Assembly (NCBI GenBank): GCA_023415145.1
Contig: JAEZLW010000136.1
Span: 1 to 16,246 of the forward strand
Reading direction: 5' to 3'
Length of the DNA: 16,246 nt
DNA from: Bacillota bacterium
Lineage (GTDB): Bacteria > Bacillota > Clostridia > Christensenellales > Aristaeellaceae
A model generated the notes under the pieces. It was not told the origin of the DNA. It did not search any database and saw only the letters and a list, made by a program, of their open reading frames with translations. The position numbers were made by a program, and so were the translations under genes. Below are positions 7,397 to 14,400 of this stretch, piece by piece; position 1 is the stretch's first letter, and each line of letters begins with the position of its first letter.

Positions 7397-8277
7397 TGTG
7401 ATATGCTCCTTTCATATATGGAATCAATCATTTGCCTGAGCTCCTCTCTGGTCACATGCCCAGAGATGTTGATTATGTAGGGAGGGTCTATCCAAAATGC
7501 AAGAGACCGGCTAAGGTTATCAATGATATAGTACTTGATTCCTCCACGTTCATAGATATCTGGCTTACGTTCGTCTTTTTCGACATACCTGATGCCATTG
7601 CTATTGTCCAATGTGTTCTTTTCTACCGAAATGGCAAATTGCCGCTCCCCGAATTTGTATGAGCCTATCACCCACCGCATATAATCCGTTTCGATTTTAC
7701 CATCCACTTGCTCCAACACATACCCATCAGGAGGCTTGGGCGGCAGCTGAGGAGTCATATCCATCTCCTCAAGCTTACGGAAGAAATCATCGGTGTAAGC
7801 TTTGGTCAGGTAGTCCTCGTACCCCCTGGTCCGCCCACGCATTGCAATCTCCATTTCCATGGTCTCATCATTCCATTGGAAAATCAAGCGCCACACATTG
7901 AATCCCACGGCATTTATGGTAACTCCAAAAAGAAGTACAATCACCAGCACGCTGGCAACAAAGGCAGCGGGACGAAGTCGAAAGTGCTTTTTCTTGCCGG
8001 CAAATCCGTTTTCCCCTTCTCCCTTCAAATGACTATCCCGTTGCAAAAAGGTGTGTACCCTTTCCAGCGTCTCCTGTTTCCCAGGCACATCCTCCCCATG
8101 GATTTTGGGGTATAAAGCCAGACGGCACTTTCTGATCAGTTCGCCATCCACCAATCGTTCGGGAAGCTGCAACTGCCCGTCGAGAATCTTCACCATATCC
8201 TGGGTGGTGAGGTTCTCCTTTTGAAGTGTCTGCGTAAGCCACTTTGTGTATTCCTTCACTTGTCTGCGGTTCACCAT
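7393..8277 (-). CDS. Single-pass membrane protein with DUF4367-like outer domain, probable anti-sigma or sensor partner
   Basis: Starting at the ATG at 8277 the product has 294 residues. Residues 1-100 are hydrophilic and charged and would be cytoplasmic. Residues 103-127 form one transmembrane segment (PAAFVASVLVIVLLFGVTIN). The rest would be outside the membrane, and its end (about 180-290, with GGIKYYIIDN, a W-D-P-P-Y stretch and REELRQMIDSI) resembles the DUF4367 domain often coded beside sigma factors in clostridia. GGAGG at 8282-8286 is 4 bases from this ATG and 7 from the next codon, GTG (8274), which may be the true start; a longer frame to 8331 lacks such support. It lies 57 bases after the sigma gene. 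I infer that it binds or senses for that sigma factor; no classical zinc anti-sigma HxxxCxxC motif is visible. Confidence 0.82.
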   Translation of the reverse strand: MVNRRQVKEYTKWLTQTLQKENLTTQDMVKILDGQLQLPERLVDGELIRKCRLALYPKIHGEDVPGKQETLERVHTFLQRDSHLKGEGENGFAGKKKHFRLRPAAFVASVLVIVLLFGVTINAVGFNVWRLIFQWNDETMEMEIAMRGRTRGYEDYLTKAYTDDFFRKLEEMDMTPQLPPKPPDGYVLEQVDGKIETDYMRWVIGSYKFGERQFAISVEKNTLDNSNGIRYVEKDERKPDIYERGGIKYYIIDNLSRSLAFWIDPPYIINISGHVTREELRQMIDSIYERSISQ

Positions 8278-8334
8278 ACCACCTCCGGTACGCTTATGGT
8301 TTCCAGTGGAAAACGTGATGCCAGACAACAAAGG

Positions 8335-8877
8335 CTAGAGATAGTCCAAACGGTCCAGAATTTTTCTCTTCAGGCGGCTGATCCTCATTCTCAAAGCTGC
8401 TCCGGCCATCTGCATTTTGCCGGCCAATTCATCGGCTGTCTGCTTCTCCTGATAATACGCCTGCAACAGTTTCAGGTTTTCCTTGCCGATTTCTTGCTCG
8501 ATTTCCCAAAGCATGTCTTGCGAACTTCCCGCGATCATTTCCAGCGGATCGGTATTCTCATCGTACAATGCCTGGCTTTGAAGCGCTTGGGTTCCATCAT
8601 CGATGGAAAACGCGATCCTTGCCCTTTCCTTTCTTGCTCTGTACGCCCGGTCCTCAATGACTCTTTTCAATGTTCTAACCAGCCAACCGGTAATGTTGGG
8701 ATGATGAATCAGCTTATCCTTCCGCTTGCAAAGCAGCAAATATACTTCTTGAATGTCATCAGGCAAAAAAACAATATCAGCCGGGTTTGTTTTCAATAAA
8801 TAACGGATACCGGCGACATAAAGATCTTCATAGTTTTCTTCGCATATTTTCTCTACCCAGAGATCCACACTTGACAT
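8335..8877 (-). CDS. ECF-like sigma-70 family RNA polymerase sigma factor
   Basis: The 180-residue protein has the two-domain layout of extracytoplasmic-function sigma factors. A sigma2-like part covers about residues 16-80 (PDDIQEVYLLLCKRKDKL, then GWLVRTLKRVIEDRAYRAR) and a sigma4 helix-turn-helix covers about 125-175 (LLQAYYQEKQTADELAGKMQ, ALRMRISRLKRKI). A 45-residue linker separates them and no region 1.1 or sigma3 is seen. GGAGG at 8884-8888 lies 6 bases before the ATG at 8877, which is favoured over an upstream frame extension to 8898. It is first in the operon, followed by its probable membrane regulator and a secreted protein. The target promoters cannot be deduced from this window. 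Confidence 0.88.
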   Translation of the reverse strand: MSSVDLWVEKICEENYEDLYVAGIRYLLKTNPADIVFLPDDIQEVYLLLCKRKDKLIHHPNITGWLVRTLKRVIEDRAYRARKERARIAFSIDDGTQALQSQALYDENTDPLEMIAGSSQDMLWEIEQEIGKENLKLLQAYYQEKQTADELAGKMQMAGAALRMRISRLKRKILDRLDYL

Positions 8878-8911
8878 AATCTGCCTCCGAGGCCACATAC
8901 AATTCGCTTAT

Positions 8912-8940
8912 ATTCTACATGATATATCAAAAAATGTAAA
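8912..8940 (-). promoter_or_regulatory. Sigma-A type promoter of the sigma factor operon
   Basis: Reading leftward, TTTACA (8940-8935), a 17-base spacer (8934-8918) and TAGAAT (8917-8912) give a near-consensus promoter. The predicted start is near 8905, leaving a leader of about 28 bases with the ribosome binding site. The match is to the housekeeping consensus, so basal transcription of the operon need not depend on its own sigma factor. Confidence 0.7.
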
Positions 8941-9055
8941 ACAATTTCCTTTCAAGCCCTCATTTGTTGAACAGGATGCACGGCATAATCATTGACCTAG
9001 TGAAAAACTAAACTATTCGGGAGAAGTGTTTCAGCGGTGCAAAAGCCAAAACTTG

Positions 9056-9064
9056 TGTTATACT
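9056..9064 (+). promoter_or_regulatory. Candidate extended -10 promoter for the 87-residue gene
   Basis: TGTTATACT (9056-9064) fits the TGnTATAAT extended -10 form. The -35 position (GGTGCA, 9036-9041) is poor, as is common with extended -10 promoters. The predicted start near 9071 would leave a short leader of about 28 bases. Confidence 0.5.
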
Positions 9065-9098
9065 AAATTATAAAGAATTGCGAAAGGGGGACGCACCT

Positions 9099-9362
9099 AT
9101 GACCTTGCGGGACGAGCTGACCCGTATTCATTCCGCCGAACACAACCGCGATAAGCGCGCCACCCAGGCCTTCGCGACGATCAAGAACAGGCTGCGCGTA
9201 TACGCGGAACAAGGATGCCGGGAGATGACGTTTGATGCCGCCCATCCCATAGGCATTCCTGCACTGAAGGATGCCGCCATCCGCAAAGCTGTAGCGGATA
9301 TGCTCCGTGACGGCGGCCTGACGGTTATTGAAAAATACTACGGCATCAAAGTGAAATGGTAG
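9099..9362 (+). CDS. Small protein of unknown function (87 residues)
   Basis: AAAGGGGG at 9083-9090 lies 8 bases before the ATG at 9099, favouring this start over an in-frame TTG at 9078. The product is soluble and highly charged, with predicted helices: residues 1-40 rich in Arg, Glu and Ala (MTLRDELTRIHSAEHNRDKR), a middle REMTFDAAHPIGIP, and a C-terminal helix with an ending like IEKYYGIKVKW. There is no signal peptide, membrane segment or cysteine cluster (one Cys only). I do not recognise the family. It stands alone between two leftward units. The strong ribosome binding site and a candidate promoter support a real gene. Confidence 0.72.
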   Translation: MTLRDELTRIHSAEHNRDKRATQAFATIKNRLRVYAEQGCREMTFDAAHPIGIPALKDAAIRKAVADMLRDGGLTVIEKYYGIKVKW

Positions 9363-9416
9363 CAGCCGGCACCCATTCAATGCTTGCTTTTCAGACACGA
9401 ACATATCCTAGGGATG

Positions 9417-9447
9417 TAAAAAGCCCGAAGGCAATAGCCTTCGGGCT
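9417..9447 (-). terminator. Intrinsic terminator of the 190-residue secreted protein gene
   Basis: AGCCCGAAGGC (9422-9432), loop AATA, GCCTTCGGGCT (9437-9447) is a perfect 11-bp stem. Reading leftward it is followed by TTTT (9421-9418), whereas reading rightward the next bases are CCTTGATG. It therefore serves the leftward gene that ends at 9470. Confidence 0.85.
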
Positions 9448-9469
9448 CCTTGATGCTTGCCGGCATGGT

Positions 9470-10042
9470 TTATTCCAGTTCCATGCCCATGATTTCAAAC
9501 GTTGAGACGATGTAGTGCAGCCGCCCGCCAAAGCCTTCCGCTGCGATGAGCGGAAACGATGCGGTGATATAGTATTGTCCTTCCTCCGCTTCAATTATGA
9601 ACGTCTCCAGGATGGATTCGCCCTTTACACCATGATATCCAAAAGACTGGTATGCCGGGAACATTTCATTGGTGTCTACCGCTGTCACCGTATACCCGTT
9701 TTCCTGCAGTGACTTTTGAGTGTCCCGGCCCGCAACGTCCAGGGTATAGTCCATTTGGGCCGAAAAGTGGATGGACAGGCTGACGCCGTCTACCGCATCG
9801 GGGCTTGCGGGGCGGAAGGTATCAATATCGTTTCCCTCGGCGGCGGGCGCAAAGGCAAACATATCGGCATCGTACCACAGCCTGTATCCCCGGTCGCTTT
9901 CAAAAAGCGTCAATGTGATTGCTTCCGGCATGCCCTCCAGGTATATGGTTCCTTCCTTGGTTTGCAGCGCAGTTTCACTGAGCGCACCGAGCATGGGAAA
10001 CAACGCCAGCATCATCGCCAGGATCACCGAGAAACGCTTCAT
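9470..10042 (-). CDS. Secreted protein of unknown function (190 residues)
   Basis: The product starts with a signal peptide (MKRFSVILAMMLALFPMLGALS, cleavage near residues 22-24) and has no cysteine at the cleavage site, so it is not a lipoprotein. The mature part of about 168 residues is acidic and mostly beta-like, with stretches such as GTIYLEGMPEAITLTLFES, DYTLDVAGRDT and TFIIEAEEGQYYITASFP. This resembles small extracytoplasmic proteins of clostridia, but I cannot name a family. AAGGAGAGG lies just upstream of the ATG. The gap to the preceding binding-protein gene is 96 bases with no clear terminator, so read-through from the sugar-binding gene is possible. A good terminator follows. Confidence 0.78.
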   Translation of the reverse strand: MKRFSVILAMMLALFPMLGALSETALQTKEGTIYLEGMPEAITLTLFESDRGYRLWYDADMFAFAPAAEGNDIDTFRPASPDAVDGVSLSIHFSAQMDYTLDVAGRDTQKSLQENGYTVTAVDTNEMFPAYQSFGYHGVKGESILETFIIEAEEGQYYITASFPLIAAEGFGGRLHYIVSTFEIMGMELE

Positions 10043-10138
10043 ATGTATCCTCTCCTTTTACAAAGGGTTGTACATATCAGACGATTGAACAATGGAAAAG
10101 TTTCCACCCCGGGCCAATGTTTACAAAATCGCCTTGCT

Positions 10139-11182
10139 TCACTTCAACTGGTCCTCGGTGTAGTAGCCGCTCTCGACGAGCACCATCTCATAGCTTTTCG
10201 CATCGGCGAACACAGCGACGCACAGGTAAGCAGGCACGGCAGATACATTGTTGTGATATGTGACCGTGTCGCTTAATTCCGGCTGCTCACCCATCATGAT
10301 ATCCTGCACCATGCCGACCGCATGATCGACCAAGGAATGTGTATCCCTGAAGATGGACATGGATTGCTTGCCGGTGATGATGTTCTTTACGTTGGCAATG
10401 TCGCAGTCCTGGCCGGTGATGATTGGGAACTGCTCAATGCCGGCTTCGTCCAGGGAGTTTGTGACGCCAAGGGCCATGGCGTCGTTGAAGCAGATCACCG
10501 CATCCAGCCTTTCACCGCCGGCATAAAAGGTTTCGAGCAGGCGGTCCATACGGGCCTTGGCATCATCAGTACTGGAACAGGGAATGGTGACGGCTTCCAG
10601 TTCCTTCTGCCCGCTGGGAATAATCAGCTTCCCGCTTTCCATATAAGGGCTTAAAATATCCATCACTCCCCGGTAGATGTGATGGGTGTTGATATCGCCC
10701 ATGTCTCCAGCAAAAATTTCCAATTTAAAAGGACCGGCCGCGTTTTTCAGATCCAGTGCGGACGCAATGTACTTGCCGTGGGTGGTACCGATGATGTAGT
10801 TGTTGAAGGTGGTATAGTAGCTCACTGCATCGGTATCCATGATAAGGCGGTCATAAGCGACAACGGGGATGTTTTTCGCTTTGGCTTCCGCCAATTCAGT
10901 TTTCAAAGTATAGCTGTCTATGGGCGCGATCACCAGTACATTGCAGCCGCCGGCGATCATTGCTTCCACCTGGGAGGCCTGAGTGGCCGCATCGCTGTTT
11001 GCATACTGAATATCCACTTCGTACCCGGCTTCTTCCAGCATGTCCTTCATGTAGGTTCCATCATTGTCCCAACGCTGAAGGCTCTGATCGGGCATGGACA
11101 CGCCAATCTTGCCTGCCGCCAGCGCATACGTTGCGGACATGATCAGAACAAGTGCCATCAGGATTGAAAGTACCTTTTTCAT
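10139..11182 (-). CDS. chvE: Second ChvE-type sugar ABC transporter substrate-binding protein
   Basis: The 347-residue product is a periplasmic-binding-protein type 1 of the multiple-monosaccharide (ChvE/XylF-like) group. It aligns without gaps to the binding protein coded at 14401-15444, about 227 of 347 residues identical (hand count, 65%). Shared motifs are SLQRW (34-38), YDRLIMDTDAVSYY (110-123), the ND pair at 233-234, ITGQDCDIAN and the C-terminal SGYYTEDQLK. The pocket-side stretches differ most (GDMGDINTHHIYRG here against GDPGDNNALYFYQG), hinting at a different sugar. The signal peptide ends at ALA-AGK and has no lipobox cysteine. AAGGAAG lies 8 bases before the ATG at 11182; the frame extension to 11272 has no support. 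It has its own promoter and cre-like site and lies beyond the permease terminator. The symbol is given by family only. Confidence 0.9.
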   Translation of the reverse strand: MKKVLSILMALVLIMSATYALAAGKIGVSMPDQSLQRWDNDGTYMKDMLEEAGYEVDIQYANSDAATQASQVEAMIAGGCNVLVIAPIDSYTLKTELAEAKAKNIPVVAYDRLIMDTDAVSYYTTFNNYIIGTTHGKYIASALDLKNAAGPFKLEIFAGDMGDINTHHIYRGVMDILSPYMESGKLIIPSGQKELEAVTIPCSSTDDAKARMDRLLETFYAGGERLDAVICFNDAMALGVTNSLDEAGIEQFPIITGQDCDIANVKNIITGKQSMSIFRDTHSLVDHAVGMVQDIMMGEQPELSDTVTYHNNVSAVPAYLCVAVFADAKSYEMVLVESGYYTEDQLK

Positions 11183-11277
11183 TTGAACAACTTCCTTTTT
11201 TATTAAACTTTTGCAAAAAAACCATTTTTCACATAAGCCAAGCCACGATGCGCCAACGTAAAAAGCGGTCATCTATT

Positions 11278-11305
11278 ATCATACCGGAAACGCTTTCGTT
11301 GTCAA
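11278..11305 (-). promoter_or_regulatory. Promoter of the second binding-protein gene
   Basis: Reading leftward, TTGACA (11305-11300), a 16-base spacer (11299-11284) and TATGAT (11283-11278) form a near-consensus sigma-A promoter. The predicted start is near 11270, giving a leader of about 88 bases. It shares TTGACAAC, TCC and GTATGATA with the promoter of the first binding-protein gene, which suggests that both arose by duplication. Confidence 0.75.
11285..11298 (-). promoter_or_regulatory. cre-like operator (CcpA or other LacI-family site) in the promoter spacer
   Basis: CGGAAACGCTTTCG matches the cre pattern TGNAAACGNTTNCA at 12 of 14 positions, the misses being the two outer bases. It sits wholly between the -35 and -10 hexamers, where a bound repressor would block RNA polymerase. 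Carbon catabolite repression by CcpA is the simplest reading; a local LacI-type regulator is an alternative. Confidence 0.55.
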
Positions 11306-11452
11306 TCACGCTTTTGGGCTTCCATACAATCTTTCCATAATGGACAGCCTTAGCTATGAATGCAAGGCAGGCCATTGTCTGCAGAAAAAAAAGTGAAAAG
11401 CACCGTGTAAAAATATAAGCGCTATATCATTTACCATTGCGGATGGGCACAT

Positions 11453-11487
11453 TAAAAAGCTGCCGAAGATCAGAATCTCCGGCAGCT
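11453..11487 (-). terminator. Intrinsic terminator after the permease gene
   Basis: AGCTGCCG (11458-11465) pairs with CGGCAGCT (11480-11487). After one mismatch AGAT and ATCT extend the stem around loop CAGA. Reading leftward the stem is followed by TTTTTAATG. It lies 16 bases after the permease stop and ends the transporter operon before the second binding-protein promoter. Confidence 0.88.
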
Positions 11488-11502
11488 ATTGCCCAAGCAA
11501 TC

Positions 11503-12771
11503 TCACAACGTGACAGACCTGCCCTTGTCTTTCCCCGGGTTTCCCGAGAACAGGCTTTTAATCCAGGCGATTATTCTTGCAGCGGTGTCAAAACCATAGC
11601 GTTCCTTGGAGATCACGTCGAATGCCACAGCCACCAGCAGAACCAGTCCTTTGACTACCTGTTGCATGTATTGATTGACGCCCATGATGATCATGCCATT
11701 GTTCAACGTACCCATGATCAGAGCCCCGATCAACGCGCCGCTGACAGTACCAATGCCACCGGATGCTGATGCGCCGCCAATGTAACAGGCAGCAATGGCA
11801 TCCAGCTCATAACCTTGTCCTGCAAGTGGAAAGGCAGAATTGAACCGGGCCGCGCAAACAAGGCCTGCCACAGCGGATAAAAGACCCATGTTGACATAAG
11901 TCAAAAACAGAAGCCGCTTGGTATTGACGCCGGAGAGCCAGGCCGCTTTCTGATTGCCGCCCAGGGCATACAAGTGCCGCCCGATTACAGTATTGCCGGT
12001 AAGGTAAGAATAGCAGACAAGAATAACACCCAACGTGACCAAAACCGTGGGAACGCCCCTGTATTGGGCCAAAACGCTGAAGAACCAAATCAATGCGGCG
12101 CTTACGATGATAAGCTTCAATACAAGCGCCAGTGGGTGCTCCGTTTCATACCCTTTCTTTTTCCGGCTTACATTTTTCAGTACCTGCGTGACGCAAAAAG
12201 CCAGAGCCACCAAAACACCTGTCAGTATGGCGGTAGAATTCAGCTTTATACCGAACAACTCGATGCTGCCAATGAAATCAGGAATGTATCCCGTAGAGAA
12301 CTGTAAAAAATCCTGAGGGAAATTGCTGAGCGTGAGGCCGTTTAGAATACTCAGGGTCAGCCCTCTGAAAAGAAGCATGCCTGACAATGTAACGATAAAC
12401 GCAGGAATGCCCACATAGGATATCCAGAATCCTTGCCATGCCCCTATCAGTATCCCGATGCCAAGGCACGCAACCGTGGTCAGATAGGGGTTCATCTTCC
12501 ATGTCATAATGCCTGTGCCTGCGCATGCCATGACCACGGCCAAAACCGAACCGATGGACAGGTCAATGTTGCCGCCAGTCAAAATGCACAGGAGCATGCC
12601 TACCGCCAAAATCACCACATAGGCATTCTGGAATACGATGTTGGAGACATTCATGGGCTTTAAGAGCGCGCCTTTGGTGGATATCTGCAAAAAGATGACG
12701 ATCGCCACCAACGCGATCAGCATGGAGTATTGCCTGATGTTTCCCTTGAACATCGATCTCAACTTGATCAT
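11503..12771 (-). CDS. mmsB: Multiple monosaccharide ABC transporter permease
   Basis: The 422-residue membrane protein has about ten hydrophobic segments, a short charged insert near residues 199-212 (KNVSRKKKGYETEH) and the length typical of the XylH/GguB/MmsB branch, longer than RbsC. Family motifs are GGNIDLSIGS (66-75), a cytoplasmic coupling loop GRHLYALGGNQKAAWLSGVNTKR (264-286) and the glycine-rich ACYIGGASASGGIGTVSGA (328-346). It would form the transmembrane channel as a dimer driven by the upstream ATPase. Its ATG overlaps the ATPase stop by four bases (ATGA), a sign of translational coupling, and GGGGGA lies about 10 bases upstream. A strong terminator follows. Confidence 0.93.
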   Translation of the reverse strand: MIKLRSMFKGNIRQYSMLIALVAIVIFLQISTKGALLKPMNVSNIVFQNAYVVILAVGMLLCILTGGNIDLSIGSVLAVVMACAGTGIMTWKMNPYLTTVACLGIGILIGAWQGFWISYVGIPAFIVTLSGMLLFRGLTLSILNGLTLSNFPQDFLQFSTGYIPDFIGSIELFGIKLNSTAILTGVLVALAFCVTQVLKNVSRKKKGYETEHPLALVLKLIIVSAALIWFFSVLAQYRGVPTVLVTLGVILVCYSYLTGNTVIGRHLYALGGNQKAAWLSGVNTKRLLFLTYVNMGLLSAVAGLVCAARFNSAFPLAGQGYELDAIAACYIGGASASGGIGTVSGALIGALIMGTLNNGMIIMGVNQYMQQVVKGLVLLVAVAFDVISKERYGFDTAARIIAWIKSLFSGNPGKDKGRSVTL

Positions 12772-14315
12772 GCGCTGATTTCCCCCTTGCTTGCCATGAT
12801 GATATGCCCCATGATGACCTCCTGGGAAGCTTCCGCCACCGGCATTTCCGCAATCAGCTTACCCTCGTTCATCACATAGATACGGTCACACATCCCCAGT
12901 ATCTCCGGCAGTTCAGAGGAGATCATCAGGATGGATTTCCCTTGGGATACCAGGGTGTTGATGATTTGATAAATCTCATACTTGGCACCCACATCCACCC
13001 CGCGGGTGGGCTCATCCAAAAGCAGGATATCGGGCTCGGAGAAAATCCACTTGCCCACCAGCACTTTCTGCTGGTTGCCACCGGATAGGTTGCCCACCAA
13101 CTGCTCCACCGTAGGAGCCTTGATGCCCAGCTTCTCCTTGAGTGTTTCCGCGGATCTCTTTTCAATATCTTTGTCCAATACACCGTTTTTGCTGATAAAC
13201 TCCGTCCTGGCCAGCGTCAGATTGTGCTTGATACTGTTGGATATGACCAGCCCGTTCCCCTTGCGGTCCTCGGTGATGTATGCAAAGCCTGCGTTGATTG
13301 CGTGGGGAATGCTGTTCAATGCGATTTCCTGGCCATTCTTGTATAGCTGCCCGGAAATCTTTGCACCATAGGCCTTGCCAAAGATAGACATGGCAAGCTC
13401 CGTGCGGCCTGCGCCGATGAGGCCCGCGATGCCTACCACCTCGCCCCGCCGAACCGAGATGGAAACATCGTCCACCACCTTCCGGTTGGCATAGAGAGGA
13501 TGGTACACCGTCCAATTGCGTACTTCCAGTGCCACATCGCCGATGTTTCTGACCCTGGGCGGGAAGCGGTTGGTCATCTCCCGTCCCACCATCCCCCGGA
13601 TAATCCGGGCTTCGCTGAGTTCGTCCGTTCCCTTTACCAGCGTTTCAATGGACTGGCCGTCCCGTATCACGGTAATTTTGTCGGCACAGTAGCTGAGCTC
13701 ATTGAGCTTGTGGGAGATGAGAATGGAGGTGATCCCCTTCTCCTTTTTCAGGTGTATCAAAAGATCCAGCAGCTTTTTGGCATCACTTTCATTCAGGGAG
13801 GAGGTTGGTTCATCCAGAATGAGCAGCTTCACATCCTTGGCCAGCGCTTTTGCGATCTCCACCAACTGCTGTTTGCCCATGCCGATATCCTTGATCAGCG
13901 TACGGGGGCTATCGTGAAGGCCAACCACGCGCATAAATTGCTCGGCCTTTTGGTAGGTCAAGTTCCAGTTGACGATGCCTTTTTTCCCCTGTTCGTTGCC
14001 CAGGAACATGTTTTCACCAATGGACAGGTAGGGAACCAATGCCAGCTCCTGATGGATGATGACAATCCCCTTTTGTTCGCTGTCCCGGATGGTATGAAAC
14101 CGGCATTCCTGACCCTGGTATATGATGTCCCCTTCATAGGTCCCATAGGGGTAAATGCCGCTGAGAACATTCATCAGCGTGGATTTGCCTGCGCCATTTT
14201 CACCGCAGACGGCATGAATTTGACCTTCGTCCACTGTAATGTTCACATGATCCAGCGCTTTTACGCCCGGGAACAGCTTGGTGATGTTCCGCATTTGAAG
14301 CAAGCAGTTGGGCAA
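12768..14315 (-). CDS. mmsA: Multiple monosaccharide ABC transporter ATP-binding protein (two NBDs)
   Basis: The 515-residue protein carries two fused nucleotide-binding domains, as in XylG/MglA/GguA. NBD1 has Walker A GENGAGKST (38-46), a degenerate signature DIGMGKQQLVEIAKAL (143-158), Walker B LLILDEPTSS (164-173) and the switch histidine in SILISHKLNEL. NBD2 has the usual weakened Walker A GLIGAGRTE (298-306), signature NLSGGNQQKVLVGKW (409-423) and LLLDEPTRGVDVG (431-443). This asymmetry is normal for the family. Translation appears to start at TTG (14315): GGGAGG at 14324-14329 is 8 bases upstream, and the resulting N-terminus (ahead of MRNITKLFPGVKAL) has the family length, while the first ATG at 14294 has no ribosome binding site. 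It lies between the first binding protein and the permease. Confidence 0.95.
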   Translation of the reverse strand: MPNCLLQMRNITKLFPGVKALDHVNITVDEGQIHAVCGENGAGKSTLMNVLSGIYPYGTYEGDIIYQGQECRFHTIRDSEQKGIVIIHQELALVPYLSIGENMFLGNEQGKKGIVNWNLTYQKAEQFMRVVGLHDSPRTLIKDIGMGKQQLVEIAKALAKDVKLLILDEPTSSLNESDAKKLLDLLIHLKKEKGITSILISHKLNELSYCADKITVIRDGQSIETLVKGTDELSEARIIRGMVGREMTNRFPPRVRNIGDVALEVRNWTVYHPLYANRKVVDDVSISVRRGEVVGIAGLIGAGRTELAMSIFGKAYGAKISGQLYKNGQEIALNSIPHAINAGFAYITEDRKGNGLVISNSIKHNLTLARTEFISKNGVLDKDIEKRSAETLKEKLGIKAPTVEQLVGNLSGGNQQKVLVGKWIFSEPDILLLDEPTRGVDVGAKYEIYQIINTLVSQGKSILMISSELPEILGMCDRIYVMNEGKLIAEMPVAEASQEVIMGHIIMASKGEISA

Positions 14316-14338
14316 TGATACCGCCTCCCGTTTGGAAA

Positions 14339-14369
14339 GGAGAGACGGACGACCCTCGTCCGTCTCTCC
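14339..14369 (-). repeat. 14-bp intercistronic hairpin between binding-protein and ATPase genes
   Basis: GGAGAGACGGACGA (14339-14352) and TCGTCCGTCTCTCC (14356-14369) form a perfect 14-bp stem with loop CCC. Reading leftward only TTTCC follows, so it is at best a leaky terminator. It lies 31 bases after the binding-protein stop and ends just before the ATPase ribosome binding site. Such hairpins (as after malE) protect the upstream message and keep the binding protein in excess over the membrane parts; this role is inferred. Confidence 0.75.
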
Positions 14370-14400
14370 GGTTGGTATGATGCTGCGAGTGCAATCAGGC

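Noticed and set aside
9422..9447. Same hairpin acting as terminator of the 87-residue gene on the plus strand
   Set aside because: Rightward, the stem is followed by CCTTGATG with no T-run, so it is assigned to the minus strand only.
13500..14318. Plus-strand open frame of 272 codons opposite the ATPase
   Set aside because: The minus strand codes for complete ABC ATPase motifs over the same bases; this is a shadow.
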